Shown piece after piece: positions 1 to 13,351 of a DNA stretch of 64,000 nt. Every line of letters begins with the position of its first letter. Position 1 is the first letter of the stretch. The notes beneath the pieces were generated by a model. It worked only from the letters and a program-made list of their open reading frames with translations. It did no database searches and was not told where the DNA came from. A program made the position numbers and the translations under genes. This DNA comes from Fratercula arctica (taxonomy: Eukaryota > Chordata > Aves > Charadriiformes > Alcidae), in the NCBI GenBank assembly GCA_947846985.1, contig CANTUZ010000006.1, positions 45,305,707 through 45,369,706 on the forward strand, written 5' to 3'.

Positions 1-1676
1 CCTGATCTGAATCCTGGTATAGAACAATCAGGTCAAGTTTAAAGGTTTGTTTAACCTTTAGGATGGGTTTTAGAATTAAAAAATAAGTAAGTAACTTAAG
101 GCTCCTCAAAATTGTGATGTTCTCAACATGAGATGGCACATACAGGGATAAAGTCAAAAGATTGGGTTTTTTCCCTAAATTAATTAATTCTTAATGTGGA
201 GTTTAAAAGAAAGGTGGTCTTAACGCACAGAAAACCTGTCTGCAATGCTTCATAAGTAGTACAATATATGGAGGATGTTTGACAAAGTTAAGGCAGCAGC
301 ACTCTCTCAGTGTTTTATATATCAGCTAAATTTTTGTGTGTGTTTATACGGTGCTACAACTTAGACATTTAAAGCACTAAGTGCAAATCATTTCTTTTCT
401 ACCGCTCACTGTTCCTATTCATCATACGCATTACCCGTTCCACAAGTGGGCAAAAAAAGATTTAAAAAAAATTGCATGACCGTGCTGAATTACTACTTTT
501 TAATGCTCTTGAAAAGAAGGGGGAAAACCTGTTTGCTGCGCTCACAGCGAGCAGGACAAAAAGTAATGAGCTTAAATTGCAGGGAGGGTGATTCTGCTCA
601 GGCATTACAGAATTTTTCTGAAGTAAAAGGAGGCTGTAGGTCTTCAGCATTGTACAAAAAAGCTACATAAACAAGGGAGGATGCTTAATTGATCAGGTCT
701 CAGGGAAGAGAGATGGACTAGATGATTCTTAATTGCGTGACATTTTCTTAAATGATGCTCTTGAACACATTTTCTTTTTTCCATCTTCCAGTTCTAATAC
801 GTGATGACAAATTACCTCGAGGAAGCTGAAAGGTTTGTAGGCAGAAATGTCCACTCTCTTCAAAAAGAACTGGGCACGAAAAAAGGGAAACCCAAGAAAA
901 CCTGCTTTTTAAGAACTTGACTGGATACAAAATAATGATTTGGCTTTTTTCTTATCATTTTGCTAAGGGACCGTATTGCACTCTCCGTGAATTGTTGAAA
1001 GATTGGACTGATAAAATCTGCTAAGGCTAAGATGTCTGGCTAAAAGAAGGTATAATAGGGCAGAAATAATAATAAAAAAAAAGATTAAATCTCAGGTATC
1101 CAATAAATAGTTTTCTATAAGCAACAAGAGGTTTTACATGCACAAGGTCCTATGCTTTTTAAAAATGTGTTTTATATTCCTGTTATTTTTAAAAGTTTGA
1201 TTTTATTTTATAATTGCAGAATTATTGTCAATGAAAACACTTTTCTTTTTTAATGAGTGGTGTGGCGTCCCTTTGCTGATCGTAGCTCATGCTCCTGAGA
1301 TTTGTGGCATGAGACGTTTTTGGAAAGGGCTTTGAAAGAAAGCAGATTATGCATAAGGTCCTTGCAATCAATAGGAGGCTTCATATTGATTTCGTTTATG
1401 TATTATTTAAAGATATAGTTGCAAACATGTCAAGAAGCATTTGATATGGCACAGACTAAAAGCAAGGTAAAGTAACTCTTCTCTTACGGGAAACTCTGTC
1501 CCCTTGGATATTGGTCGCCATTTCTGCAGATATTGCCCCTTCAAGGGAGCAGCAGATTTCACCTTCCGCCCTTAGTGTATCCCAAGCAGACACGGATCTG
1601 CATTTCAGAGCTCCCACTGGAAATCAGAATGCATCTTGTAGTTTGGAAGTGAGACCAGCAATATGAAATACCTACT

Positions 1677-1730
1677 CTTTTTATTATGATTATTATTATT
1701 ATTATTATTATCATTATTATTATTATTATT
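1677..1730 (+). repeat. (ATT)n microsatellite, interrupted
   Basis: About 17 TTA/ATT units, broken by a G at about 1688 and a C at 1712. Confidence 0.95.
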
Positions 1731-3963
1731 TGTACTATGTTGCCTAAAAGAATGTATTTTTCCATATCCAGTCACTATTCCCATTTTCATTGTTCATAAA
1801 GCAGCAAAAGTGAATGAGAGAAAAGATGAATCAATTAACATCTGATGGAGAAATTGATCTGTGAAAAAATACATATTGAGCATAATGAGGTCTTTAATTT
1901 GATGGTGTTCTATTTAAGAAGCAGAGAAACAGTCAGCGTGAGAGAAAATCCCAGAAAGATTAGACATTCAGTGAGCAAAGCGTTCTAGTTCTCATCCACC
2001 AAAAAATAAAATAAAGTAGATGTATCAGTGATTTGCTTCATACAGGAACATACAGCTTTATGGTGAATTAGGAATGCTGAATAGAGAAAATTAGTAGATT
2101 CTTTCTGCTAAATTGTTTTAGTTATTCTAGGCAGAGGCAGAATAATTCTACAAGAGTTTTTTATGATTTTTTTTTTAATTAATTGAAGAATTTAAATAAA
2201 TCACTTTAAGCAGTAGTGCACTTTATTAAATAGGTAAAGTGCAATTAGCAGCTGAGCACTCAAGCTAAGAACTGTAGTAGTCCAGCCCGGACAACTTCCA
2301 TACTTCCCCATGCATGCAGGAATTTTAAACGTGTAATACATTTGTGCACATAAATTTCACTTGCATAATGCTTTTCTTGAAGGTTTCAGACCAAAAAAAA
2401 GTCTCGGATCCACTGATAAATTCTTGGAAACCTCCATACACATGGCAGACGAGTTTTTTTCAGGAGCGCCCAGCATTTGCCTTGTCTCCTTCCATTCCAA
2501 ATGAATTACCTATTGATTTTGATGGGAGCAGAATTAGGGCAATGCAATGACTTCTGAAAAAGTCACCACCTTAAAAAAGGACGGACTGACAACAGAGCCT
2601 TGTGGTGAGGAGTGTTTTATGACCAAAAAAAATTGCATCTTAGAATACGAAGCCCTTATTTTGAAGGTCTCTCGATTCTATTCTGGATAATTTCTTGTCC
2701 AGTGAACAGAGTGGGATTTTAGTCATCAAACAACTAATTGAGTTTTTTTATGTAGACAAACCTCTATCTTGATATTGCAAGTGGAGGGGACATGCATACC
2801 ATTGTGGGTTTTTTATTCTCACAGAATATGCAGCTTTATTTTTCTTGTTCACTGTCATCAGGGGGATTCTTTCCATTGACCTTATGTGAACACCCATGCA
2901 TTTTTAGTGAACTTCCCCATTTGTGCCCATTTGGAAATCGAGGAGAGATTATTTTCTTTTTCCACAGTAACAATGTTTTTGCTTCCTGCCAAAATAAGAA
3001 AAGACTATTAATCATAAAATACACTATTTTCAGTGTGTAGCTGAAAACCACCAAGATTTAAATCACGTATCAGCCAGGTTGGTTCATACAACCCGCCTTT
3101 CTAAACCAAAATAGTCCCTTTATTAGTGGTGACACAAAATCAGGGAAAAGCAATTCCTTCTCCAAAGACCTTAACAGCTAAATAAAAGTATTCCTATGAT
3201 TTCTGTACTCCTTCAAAATAATGCTATTCAAAACCTGTGAAAAGGTTTTAGAGCAGAACATTGCCTTGCAAGGTGCTGCAGGGTACTGCAGGATGTAAAG
3301 CTGGCAGGAGGAGAGGACTTTGAGATCGTGGAAAGAAAAGTTGATATAAAATTTTGGGTTCTGGATGCTTAAGGTTAAATAGAGCAGAAAAGAATACAGA
3401 AAGTAGAAATTAATTTAACAGCGCGTGGCCTAGAAGTGTAAGAAAGTGACAGATTTAGCGTACTGTTTTACTTTTTGAAACAATTTTGAAACAGTTGTAG
3501 AAACTTTTGTGGAATATTTTGTGGAATATTTTGGCTTTGTTTTCCTGGTAATAAAAGTTTTAAAAGTACTCAACACCCAGCACTGGAGGAGTATGTACCT
3601 TTCCATTTCACCAGTTTTATTCCCCTCTAATCATCAGGTTTAGTAGCATCCTTCCACTGCCCCCAAAATCTAAAAAAAACATAAAAATCATTGAGTTCTA
3701 AAAAAGAACTCTTCGGCTTCTCTGGAGCTATGCTGCCTGATGATTTGCTGCCTGCTTTATCTACAACCCAAACTCCCATCGCAGGGAACAACCCACGTGT
3801 GTCGCAGTGGGGTACGTGAGAAGGACCCTCTCCCTCTGCCCAGGGACCCATCCCTGAGCCGCTGCATTGGGGGGCTCGACTGGGACCCCACAGAGGTGAA
3901 GGGCTCCTCTCATCTCTCATCTCTCCCACCACTCAAAAGAGACCAAAGCAATCACACATTTCA

Positions 3964-4052
3964 GGGTAGGGTAGGGGTTTTGTGGTTTGGGGTTTGGGGT
4001 TTTTTTTGTGTTTTTTTTTTTTTTGTTTTGTTTTGTTTTGTTTTCTTTTTTT
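3964..4052 (+). repeat. G/T-rich low-complexity tract
   Basis: This starts with GGGTAGGGTAGGGG. It then has GGTTTGGGGTTTGGGG, long T runs and a (TTTTG)n array. It contains almost no A or C. Confidence 0.9.
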
Positions 4053-6005
4053 GGATGCTCATTTTTTTCTTTTAATGGAGAAACACACTTTATTAGCTGT
4101 TTATGTGCAAGAAACTTTGCAACAACGACAATTAATTAAACAAGTCAAATATCTCAAAATCTATTCATCTCCAGCTACGAAGCAAGAAGGATGCATAAAA
4201 CCCCGGGGATGCATAAAAACCTATACGAAATGTCTAGTCCACCACTGGATTTTTGCTCCTTTTTTAATCTTAGGGCATGCAGTATTAGCTAATGGATTTT
4301 AAACTAGATATAGCTCAGTGGAGAAGGCTTTTCAATTTTATCTGCAGCAGAAAAAGTGAGTTTTTACACAGCGTTTATGTTCCTTGCTGAATTGGTGTCC
4401 GTTTGCCTTTGATCATCATAAAGAAATATAAATCAGCTGTAGCATTCCTTTTGATTATTTACCCTTTTCCACAGAACTGTTAGGCAGAAGAGACTTGTGT
4501 TTGCTCTTGATTAATTTGCTGTTGTATCTTTTAAAGGCGTGTGGTGGTTGTAGGTGGTTGTAGCAGAGAAAAGAGCTGTTTTTATGCTGAAGCAGTGGAC
4601 AAGCCATATCATTTCCTCTTATTAGTCCCATTTCAGGAGGGATGGAGACAAGCCATAAAAATACCAGGTTTTAAACAAATGAGGTGGGAAGTTGTGGATA
4701 TGATGGGGTTTTATAGAGCAGCTATTATTTCACATTTCTACTGAAAAAAATTCACTGTAATTTCTCAGCAGTGCTCACAGCACTATTAGACCAGGAATTA
4801 CTTGAAGTTAACCCACTGGACATTAATTAGAAATTGCTTGCATTAAGTTAGACTTTTCTGGAATTTTTTTGACGTATGGAAAAAGACTTAAAAAATTCAG
4901 CTTCAGAGAAGATGTACAGAAACAGTTGCCTCCTTCCTGCTAATTTATAAAATCCTGTAAGTCCTAGGTTTAAGGGAAAATCTTTCAACATGAGAAATGC
5001 TTTATTGCACTGTACGATGAGAAAGATTTGGTCTCTTTTATGTATAATGAAACAAGGTGGACGAATGCAGATGGAGAGAAGGCATGGGAGTGGGTGAGGG
5101 GATGCTGATCACGGGGACCAGCCAGCCATCTGGCTCTCGAGCCCTGAGGGATGAAGGTGGGGGACCTGAGGCCACCTAATACAGGAAACGTGGTCTCCAA
5201 ACTGCCAGCCCTCCTTGCCTCAAACGAGAAAGAAATCTGAGCAGGAGAGAGAAAGAAGGGATTGTGCATTTCTTAAACAGACCAAATAAGACCCTGAAGA
5301 CCTGGACCTAGAGTTTGTGTTTCTGTCCTAGATTGATCCACACGGAGCTCCTGCTTTTTGGTGCAATTAAGTGGGAAACCCCTTTGGTTTTTCTTGTTTC
5401 AACCTAACATTATACATGACTAAATATTGAGGGGGTTTTGTTTGGTTGGTTTTGTTGCTCAGTGGTGGGCAGAGCGGCCATGGGTTTGGGTAAGAACAAA
5501 GAGTAGGTGACATGCATGTGCCTGGGAGCTTGGAGATGAGGTCTAGTGCTACGTTTCATTGCTAATACCAGCCTCAGGCATCTGGCAGGAGATTGACCAT
5601 AAAACAACATTTGCTCTCATTATCATTTTCCTGTGTTCACTGTTTTACACCTTGCAGGTATACATGAATCACTAAACCCATGCTTTTCAGCATCAGCCCT
5701 CCGTGCAAACTATAAAATGCCCCGTAACAAGGTTCACACCAGTGATTTGTTCCCAAGTCAATGCTTTTACTTTAACTCCTGTGGCAAAAAATAATTTTCA
5801 TAGCTTTTTCATAATTTCAAGCATGAGGATCACTCCAGATTACCTCCTCTGTTATCTTTTCAACATGAAAAAAGTCACCAGATGGTAAATGTGTCTCAGA
5901 TGCGCTGACCACCCTTCTTGAAATACTTGGCAATAACTGAGAATTTTATTTCTTTTAGCCACTGATAACAGGTGTACGGTAGAGAGGACAATGCGTTAAC
6001 AGACT

Positions 6006-6042
6006 GATGGATGGATGGATGGATGGATGGATGGGTGGATGG
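6006..6042 (+). repeat. (ATGG)n microsatellite
   Basis: Nine tetranucleotide units with one A-to-G interruption near 6035. Confidence 0.95.
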
Positions 6043-9000
6043 GCATGTACAAATTGTTTGAATATGATTATCAGTCTACAGTTTTACATAGATCTCCTTT
6101 ATTTTAGGCTATATATCCACACCGTTGACATAAAGAAAGAGTATTTTAGTGTGGGAAATTTATCTTGTGGGTTTTGCCCTAAAATCTAGAAAACTCTCCT
6201 ATATCTTCAGCAGGTCTGAAGACCAGCAGGTGAATACCTTTGGCGGGGATGAGCTGGGTTGTTGTTGTGGTACTCTGTGAAGCTATAACCCTCTGCCTGA
6301 CCGCAGCTCAATGTTGCAAGATGAGATATCAGCAGAAACAATCAATTGCCATTACTGGGTTATTTTCAGTGAGATTAAATGATACAATATTTTTTACCAT
6401 AGTATGAAAAAATTACTCATGGTTTTGCAAGCTCGGCTTTCAAAAGAGATCAGAAAACAGAGGGATATTAAATATGTACTCGCAAGCCACATGAAATGTT
6501 ATTATAATTGGCTGTATAGTTCTCTCTAAAGGCAATATTAATGGATCCAATTTTATTAAAATATGTTAATAAATGTTCTGGTATTGCTCACTGTCAGAAG
6601 TTGCTCCTGGAGTGGTTAAATGCTTGAGGCTGCATTACTGTTAGCAATAAAAATATTAAACACGCAGGAAAGTTACACATATTCAGAAGCATTTTATTTA
6701 AATTACTAATTTGGGTGTGAAGGAGAATGGGTAATTAATAAAGGTGAAATAGAATTATATTTTCTAGTAAGCATGTCCTAAAACAAATCAGAGGTCCTCA
6801 GCTGGTTCTTGAACCATTAAAATGCACGTATTTCACTTTGTAGCAGAAAATATCAGTCACCTTTTATTCATAGGTAAAGATCCCAGATATAATTTTAAGT
6901 GGAGCTTTTTTTTAAGGCTGCTTTCCTTAGACATCAATAACTGTCAGGAATGTGGAATAGGCAGGTAGGATTTTGACAGTCAATGGAAACACAAGGAAAG
7001 TTTTTAAAAGAGCATGTTCAGCCAGGCAACTTGGAAGTCTTGTGGCAGGTGCTCTCATTGACTTCATCAGAGGTAAGTCAGCCTGGTTATAGTCTCTTCT
7101 GGAAAATGCCTCCTTGTTGTTTATCAAAAGCTTATTTGAACCATCAAACACTTGAGTCTGCAAAAATAGTCCAAAAATCTCTTGAGAAACAGGATTTATC
7201 GTTGACAAAAACAATCGTTGTACTCCTTGCTTTTGATTATGACAGAAAAACCTCCAAACCATCCTTTGTTTTTCTTTTTTTTTTTTTCAGGATTTCTACA
7301 CGGCAGCCTCTGATCCTCAGGTCCTGAAGGCACTTGTAAGCCCTCACCCATGGGTATGCCCGCAGCCGCAGCAGCCGGACCCGCACCGCAATACCTGCCT
7401 TTTGCTTCATAGCAAACCTTCAAAAAGACCTGAAAGCCTGTGGAGGTGTTTGGATATGAATATACATAAAGCAACACTGTACAGATGGCATCTATTCAAA
7501 ACAGTGTTTCTGTGATGCCCTGGAAGATGTAGTGCTGTCGCATTTGGAAGTTAAAGGCGCTCTAGGAGTTAAAAGCACCGCACACATGCCTGGGGATACA
7601 GATCCTCAGCTCAAATATTGGCAAATTTAGCAGAGAAGACTAAGGAACCTTAGTCTTGGTTGTTGGTATCTCATTTCTTCTGTCTTTTGGCAGGTAGGGG
7701 GATGGATTTGGGACATTGATGGTGATTTGAGACACCAATGACTGCCCAACCCACCGCTCACTAATTCTCTATGAATATGTTAAACTGTTTAATAAAGCTA
7801 AACACAGAATTCGGGTATATTACGGGGATTTTAAGACAGTATTTCTGAAGACGAGGCCGTTGCTTGCCAGCTGCTGTGTGTTCTGTGGGTCAGACGTCTG
7901 CCCCCGCCAGCAGCAAGAACAAAATACTGCAGGGTCAGGCGGTAACGGTGGCTCCTGCCACTTCGCAATTTCTTAGTGACAGTGATAGATTTTAAAACAA
8001 ATTGGTGCTTAGATTCCAGGGGAAAATTCCTCAGCAGATTACAGCACTGTCAAGAGGGCTCAGAGCCACAGCCTAATCTCTCTGATGGTGTCTCGCTACT
8101 GTCTACCTGTCGCTGTCGCGCGGCACTGGGCAATGCTTCCCTCCTGCCCTGCCCCAGTGGCACAGACTATTGTAACGCTGAAATATTGTCCCAGCCCTCT
8201 GCTATAAACATTTTAGTACATTTTTAGTGCTTTTCCTCTATGTGTGGTAGATAGGGAAAAGAAGTAAAGAGGACTCCTATCCCACATGAAGCTATTCGTC
8301 CTGTCCCTACCGGATATTTGTTATACCACAGGCCAACACCAATAAAAAGGGAAACATATCTTATCTAGGCAAGACCCAAATTGTCAGAGAGACCATCCTG
8401 TTGAAAAACAAATCCACTGAGGACATCCAGTCTTGCGACAGATTCACTGGCAAGACTGGAATCTAAGGACCTTTGACTGGCAAAGAACTCCTACAGATAC
8501 TATGGATAATTTGTGATATAGTGAGGAATAACATGAAATATTGGTGAGCTTGCCTTTGAGGTACATACATTCGGGGCACTGAGACAAGATCTGCTTACCC
8601 CTTGCCCCACCTGTCCTTTAAATAGAGTCAGTCCATACACAACTTTCTGATACAAATATGAGTAATAAATTGGCCATCATCGAAAATCTTCCAGACCTCA
8701 GTCCAAAAAGCGTCAGAGATTAAAGAAGGCATCTGGAAATTCATGGACTAAGTGAAGGTATTGACTACACCTAGGACAGAGATGGCTGTTTCTCTCTGCT
8801 GAAAAAATAGATCTGCCATCAATGAAAAAGCAAAATGTACTATTGCAATGTTATAAAAGCAAAATTAAACTCTATTTACTTTTATTTCAATAGAACAGAC
8901 AGGACTGATGGTTGCTATACTTAGGTGTAGTTATTCAAACACACCGCAGCAAACAGATAAACAAGAAAAAAACTAAAATTGAATGCTGGAGAAACTGAGA

Positions 9001-10442
9001 TGATCCTGAGATTGGGACTTCGCTGACACAGTCTGTCCGGACACTCAACACGGAGAGCATCTGTTTCCAGGTGACCTGTGCTCCACGGTGTTCCCAGAGA
9101 CCCAAAAAGCGACTGCTGAGAAAAAAAAAATTGCTCTCAAGGGTAGGGAGAAAGCATCTTTCCTTGCAGGGTTTTGAATTTATCATTAAATAAAACAATA
9201 TCGCAAACCTTGTATTTTTTAAGCTGTTTATGATGGCTCCCATCTACTTTGATGTGAAACTGCCGTAAGCGTGCAACAGAAATTACACCCTGGTTGCAAT
9301 GGGAGTTAGCACCATTGAGCACCCTGTTACTGTTAAGCTGTTGTAGACTAGTACAGTACCCTTGGGCTTCAGCTGCCAATCTATTTAATCAGATCTACTG
9401 TCACTTGCTGTCATTTCTACAAGTACTATAGGTCTAATTTAGAGGCTGGATCTCTTCACTTTGTCATTAAGGAACTGTGAAAGAGCAATGGCCATGGTAG
9501 TTTGTGATTATTTTGACAAGGGGATCATATTAAACCTCTGTACTCTCCCAGAGCAAATCATACTTGATCATTATAATCGAGATGTACGTTTCTTCAGACT
9601 GATGACTTCTGTCTTTGTAACATTGCTTTTCAGTCTAGAATATTACTTGTTTCCTTCCTTCACTGCCACTAAGCTCTACACTAGCAGGCGTAGAATTTTA
9701 TCATTTGCCATCCCTATAATCTGCCGCTATTTCTGCAAGATAGTCCTTTGGATAAGGTATTTCAATTGTAGTGATTTGATTCCTTTACCAATGTTTACAT
9801 AAATAAAACAAGCCATAACAATCCAATTTGCAACTTACGTGATTGCATTCACTTCCTTTGATCCCCAAACATTTGAAATGTCGTTCCTTTCCTCAGCACA
9901 GATACTGTCAAATAGAAACATCTCTCAGCTGTATTCAGTCCAAGCCTATCACTTTTAACAACCTTTACTTGAAAAAAATATAAAATTAATAACCTTATTC
10001 CAAGCAAAGTGATGAGCGGAACCATTTTTTGTGGCTTAAATTATTGATTGCCCTTAAGCATCTCATTTCAAACATTTTCAAAGGGGAAGCAAACAAGAAT
10101 GCATTTTACAAATAAAAATCAGTTTAATGAAAAATTCCATAAGACAAATTGATTATGATTCTTGCTTGGTTGTGATTAAGAATGTTTTAAAATTATTTTG
10201 GAAACTATTTTTCTAGTTACATTCCTGAATTAGTTATTTACTGAACTTTGTCATGTACATATGGATGAAAACTAAAAAGAGAAAGTTGATTAGAGAATGA
10301 CAGAGATTTTCTAAAAGGGGGATTTACTGAAATGGATCCTTACTTGCTAAGACTGCAGAATATATTTATATAAGTGATTCACCATACGGATGTGGGAAAA
10401 TGTTCAAATATTTGTGTATCAAGTTTCAGACTTTCATAAATG

Positions 10443-10516
10443 TTTGCTACAGAAAGTAACACTGACTGTAAAGTGTCTTTTTGCTATAGAAAGTAACACT
10501 GACTATAAAATATCTT
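10443..10516 (+). repeat. 37 bp tandem duplication
   Basis: Two adjacent 37 bp units share the core AGAAAGTAACACTGACT and differ at a few positions (CTAC/CTAT, GACTG/GACTA, AAGTG/AAATA). This is an old local duplication. Confidence 0.85.
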
Positions 10517-10844
10517 TTGGCTTCGAATCATACATTTATTTCAGGAAACCCAAAATGGCAGAATGAACCAAATGCATAAGCAAGACATTACGACTTGTGT
10601 AGTAAGTCCCCATCGTGACATTGAAATAACTGCATGACCCTTACTGCCATGTCCACATTTACGTAGCAGTTGCTAAATCCATCCATGCCATTCTCTGCGT
10701 TTTTCAGATCTTGAAATCGCGTATCCTACTAGGACTTGGCCCAAAAGATGGTATGAACAACAGCAGCTTGTGAGTGCTAGCGTCTGCCACAAGCAGTCCC
10801 TGTAGGTTTGCTGGCAATTCCCCATCCCACCCTTCCTGGGTAGA

Positions 10845-10946
10845 GAAGAAGAAGAAGAAGAAGAAGAAGAAGAAGAAGAAGAAGAAGAAGAAGAAGAAGA
10901 AGAAGAAGAAGAAGAAGAAGAAGAAGAAGAAGAAGAAGAAGAAGAA
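10845..10946 (+). repeat. (GAA)34 microsatellite
   Basis: There are 34 uninterrupted GAA units (102 bp) with no base deviating. It starts after TAGA and ends at GAATCC. It is purely purine on the plus strand and pyrimidine on the minus strand. The poly-lysine-like and poly-phenylalanine-like reading frames across it are artefacts of the repeat. Confidence 0.99.
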
Positions 10947-12736
10947 TCCTACCACGGTCGTGTAGGATGAGTGGTGCAGGATCAGTGCAGAGAGAGGGTC
11001 CTTCATATTCCTGGTTAATACAGCCCAGGTTAGCAAAGTTGGAGGAGCTCCTAATGAAAGATAGATCTTAAAAGTCTGTGTTTTAACATTATCTGCTAAA
11101 AAGTGGTCTGTAGGGCCACATTCTACAGCTAAAATCTCTCCGGGTGATTGGAATAGCAGGCTAATGCAGTGCTACCCCTCTTCTTCCCCAGGTGAAACAG
11201 AGCTTGAATGAAGGAAAGACTGACAGGCCATGAACAAAATTGTATTTACATTGATGAGCAAGTCTTAGCCATGGCAAAAACATGCATATTTTGGTAAAGT
11301 TATTTTTTGTTAGAATTACTCTTTTGTTTTGTTTTTATTTCCATTCTCCCCGCAATCTAATGGATTGTTTTTCTCAACATAATGAAGCTGAATGAAAAGG
11401 CAGGAAATTCATAGCTGTTACTATTTTTTGTAGTTTGGAAAACAAGAAGTTGAGGAGAAAATGCAGTATGACATACCCATTGCTGCAAATGCTGGATGCT
11501 AATTTAGATAATTGAAAAATGCAAGACAACATCATTATCTGACATAGTTCATGAAAATTGCTGCTACTGCAGTGTTAACTTAAAAAAGTGAGTGAATGCA
11601 GGAATACCTCCTTGCTCTCAGAGGTCAGGGAAGGGTGCTGCCGGCTGAAAATACTGTCATTATTCATAGGGCTGCAGTTCAGCTGGTGCAAAATATGATC
11701 CGCTGTCAACAGGCCCCCCAAAATCATAAAAATCTCTTTGAATCATGTAATCACAGGTACCTCTGGGACAGCATCTTTGTCCTAAAGAAGAACTGAAGAC
11801 ATTTGGGAAAGCACATCCACTTTATGTCTTCATCCAAGGGAACACCCACAAATCAATTAGATTAGGGCAGTGACTGGGTGATACAGGAGTTCAGGTTGTG
11901 CATGTCAGCATTTCTATTAGGTTGATAAGTAACCTGCTGTGAAAAATCTAAACAGTAGCATAGATGGTCCCTGCAAATGAGTTGTCTTATTATTTTCTCT
12001 AAATTATAAATCATTGGTCATTTTCAACTCATGTCAGCTTCATTTCGCTGCTGTGTGCCTGCCAGCTTCAAGAACATCCTTGCCCAGATATTAATACCTG
12101 AAATACCACGTATGAGTTTAATTTATCTGGTAAGGTTTTGAAAATGAATGCCCAGTTAGTCCCTGTTGGTGGTAATGGAGGAGTTAATGTTCCCAGCAAT
12201 TTTGTGGAATGTAGGCTTTAAATATTTATTAGTAAAAAATGATCCAGCAAGTTTAGTCATCTTGGGTTTCCTTAATGAAAAGATGTTTAAATATATAAAC
12301 ACATAAAGTAAATATTCACCTAAAAATGATTCACAGATGCATTTTTAAAGCTTCCGTGACAGATTTTAATATAAAGTTTAAACAAAATTGCCAGAATAAA
12401 GCTTGCGGATGTTGAATTCTTGGCTTTGTTATTCTTTTAGGAATATATGTTACGTTCAGTAACAGAGATCTACCCACAGAGAAGTCTTGCAAAATACACA
12501 AGATTTTAAATAGGCCAAATTAACCTGGAAGGATGAAAAAGGCAAAGCTAGACATACTACCAGTGGAAACTCAGAAGACTTAATAAGTCACAATGCCATT
12601 GCTTCATTGCAAAGACTATGTGAAATGCCATTAGACTTGCAGGTAAAAAGTACCATGCCCCAAGGCAGACTTCACAAAAAAAAAACATTTTTCCATCCAC
12701 TCACCTGGAAATCAGGGTTCATGTTCTGTGTCACAT

Positions 12737-13351
12737 CAGAGTCACAGAGGAGTTGAGTTTGGAGGCACCTATGAAGAACATCTCGCCCAACCTTTTCTTG
12801 AGCAGGGACAGCGAGAGCAGGCTGGGCTTTGAATATCTCCAAGGATGGAGCGTCCACAACCTCTCTGGACAACCTGATGCTGTACTTGACCACCTTCTCT
12901 TACTTCTCTCCAGCTGGTCTCCCGAGTGCTGAGAAGAGGGGAAAGATCACCTCTCTCCACCTGCTGGCAGCACTCTGCCTAATACAGACCAGAACACCAT
13001 TGTCCACCTTTGCTGCAACGGCACGTTGCTGCTTTATAGTCATCTTGGTGTCCACCAGGATTCTCAGGGTGTTCTCTGCCAAGCAGCTTTCCAGATGGTT
13101 GGTCCCAGTGTGTACTGACGCATGGGGTTGCTCCTCCGCAGGTGAAGAACTTTGCACTTCCCCTTGATGAACTTCTTGAGGTTCCTGTCAGCCCATTTCT
13201 CCAGCATGTCCAGGTCCCTAGGGATGGCAGCGTGACCCTCTAGTGTGTCAGCCACTCCTCTCAGTTTTGTGTCACCTGCAAACTTGCAGAGGGTTCACTC
13301 TGTCTCATCTGAGGTCATTAATGAAAGGTTAAACAGTATCTGTACCAAGGG
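12737..13351 (-). mobile_element. CR1 LINE fragment, decayed, with remnant of reverse transcriptase
   Basis: Read on the minus strand, the right part encodes the C-terminal end of a CR1 ORF2 reverse transcriptase. The segments DLDMLEKWADRNLKKF and GKCKVLHLRRSNPM match the CR1 consensus closely. The catalytic FADD box reads F-A-G-D (13271-13282), so one catalytic aspartate is lost. The continuation (LVDTKMTIKQQ, CIRQSAASRWREVIFPLFSAL) is in another frame, which shows an indel. Around 12895-12925 the RT region jumps straight to the CR1 3' UTR (GTTGTGGACGCTCCATCC type), an internal deletion. The 3' end at about 12737 has CTCTGTGACTCTG, a relative of the terminal CR1 octamers. This is an old, dead, 5'-truncated copy. 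Confidence 0.92.

Larger units (their letters stand above)
1..12736. other. Gene-free intergenic DNA
   Basis: This is AT-rich sequence with short, shadow-type reading frames only. It holds the ATT, GT-rich, ATGG and GAA repeats and the 37 bp duplication listed separately. I see no splice-bounded exon, RNA gene, CpG-island promoter or recognisable transposon. It lies more than 37 kb past the end of BCHE. Confidence 0.7.

Noticed and set aside
7262..7330. T-rich tract plus CAG followed by an open stretch (GATTTCTACACGG)
   Set aside because: It looks like a splice acceptor, but no donor-bounded exon or protein similarity follows.
10704..11036. Poly-Phe and poly-Lys reading frames of 110 and 63 codons
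   Set aside because: They are produced by the (GAA)34 repeat and have no coding features.
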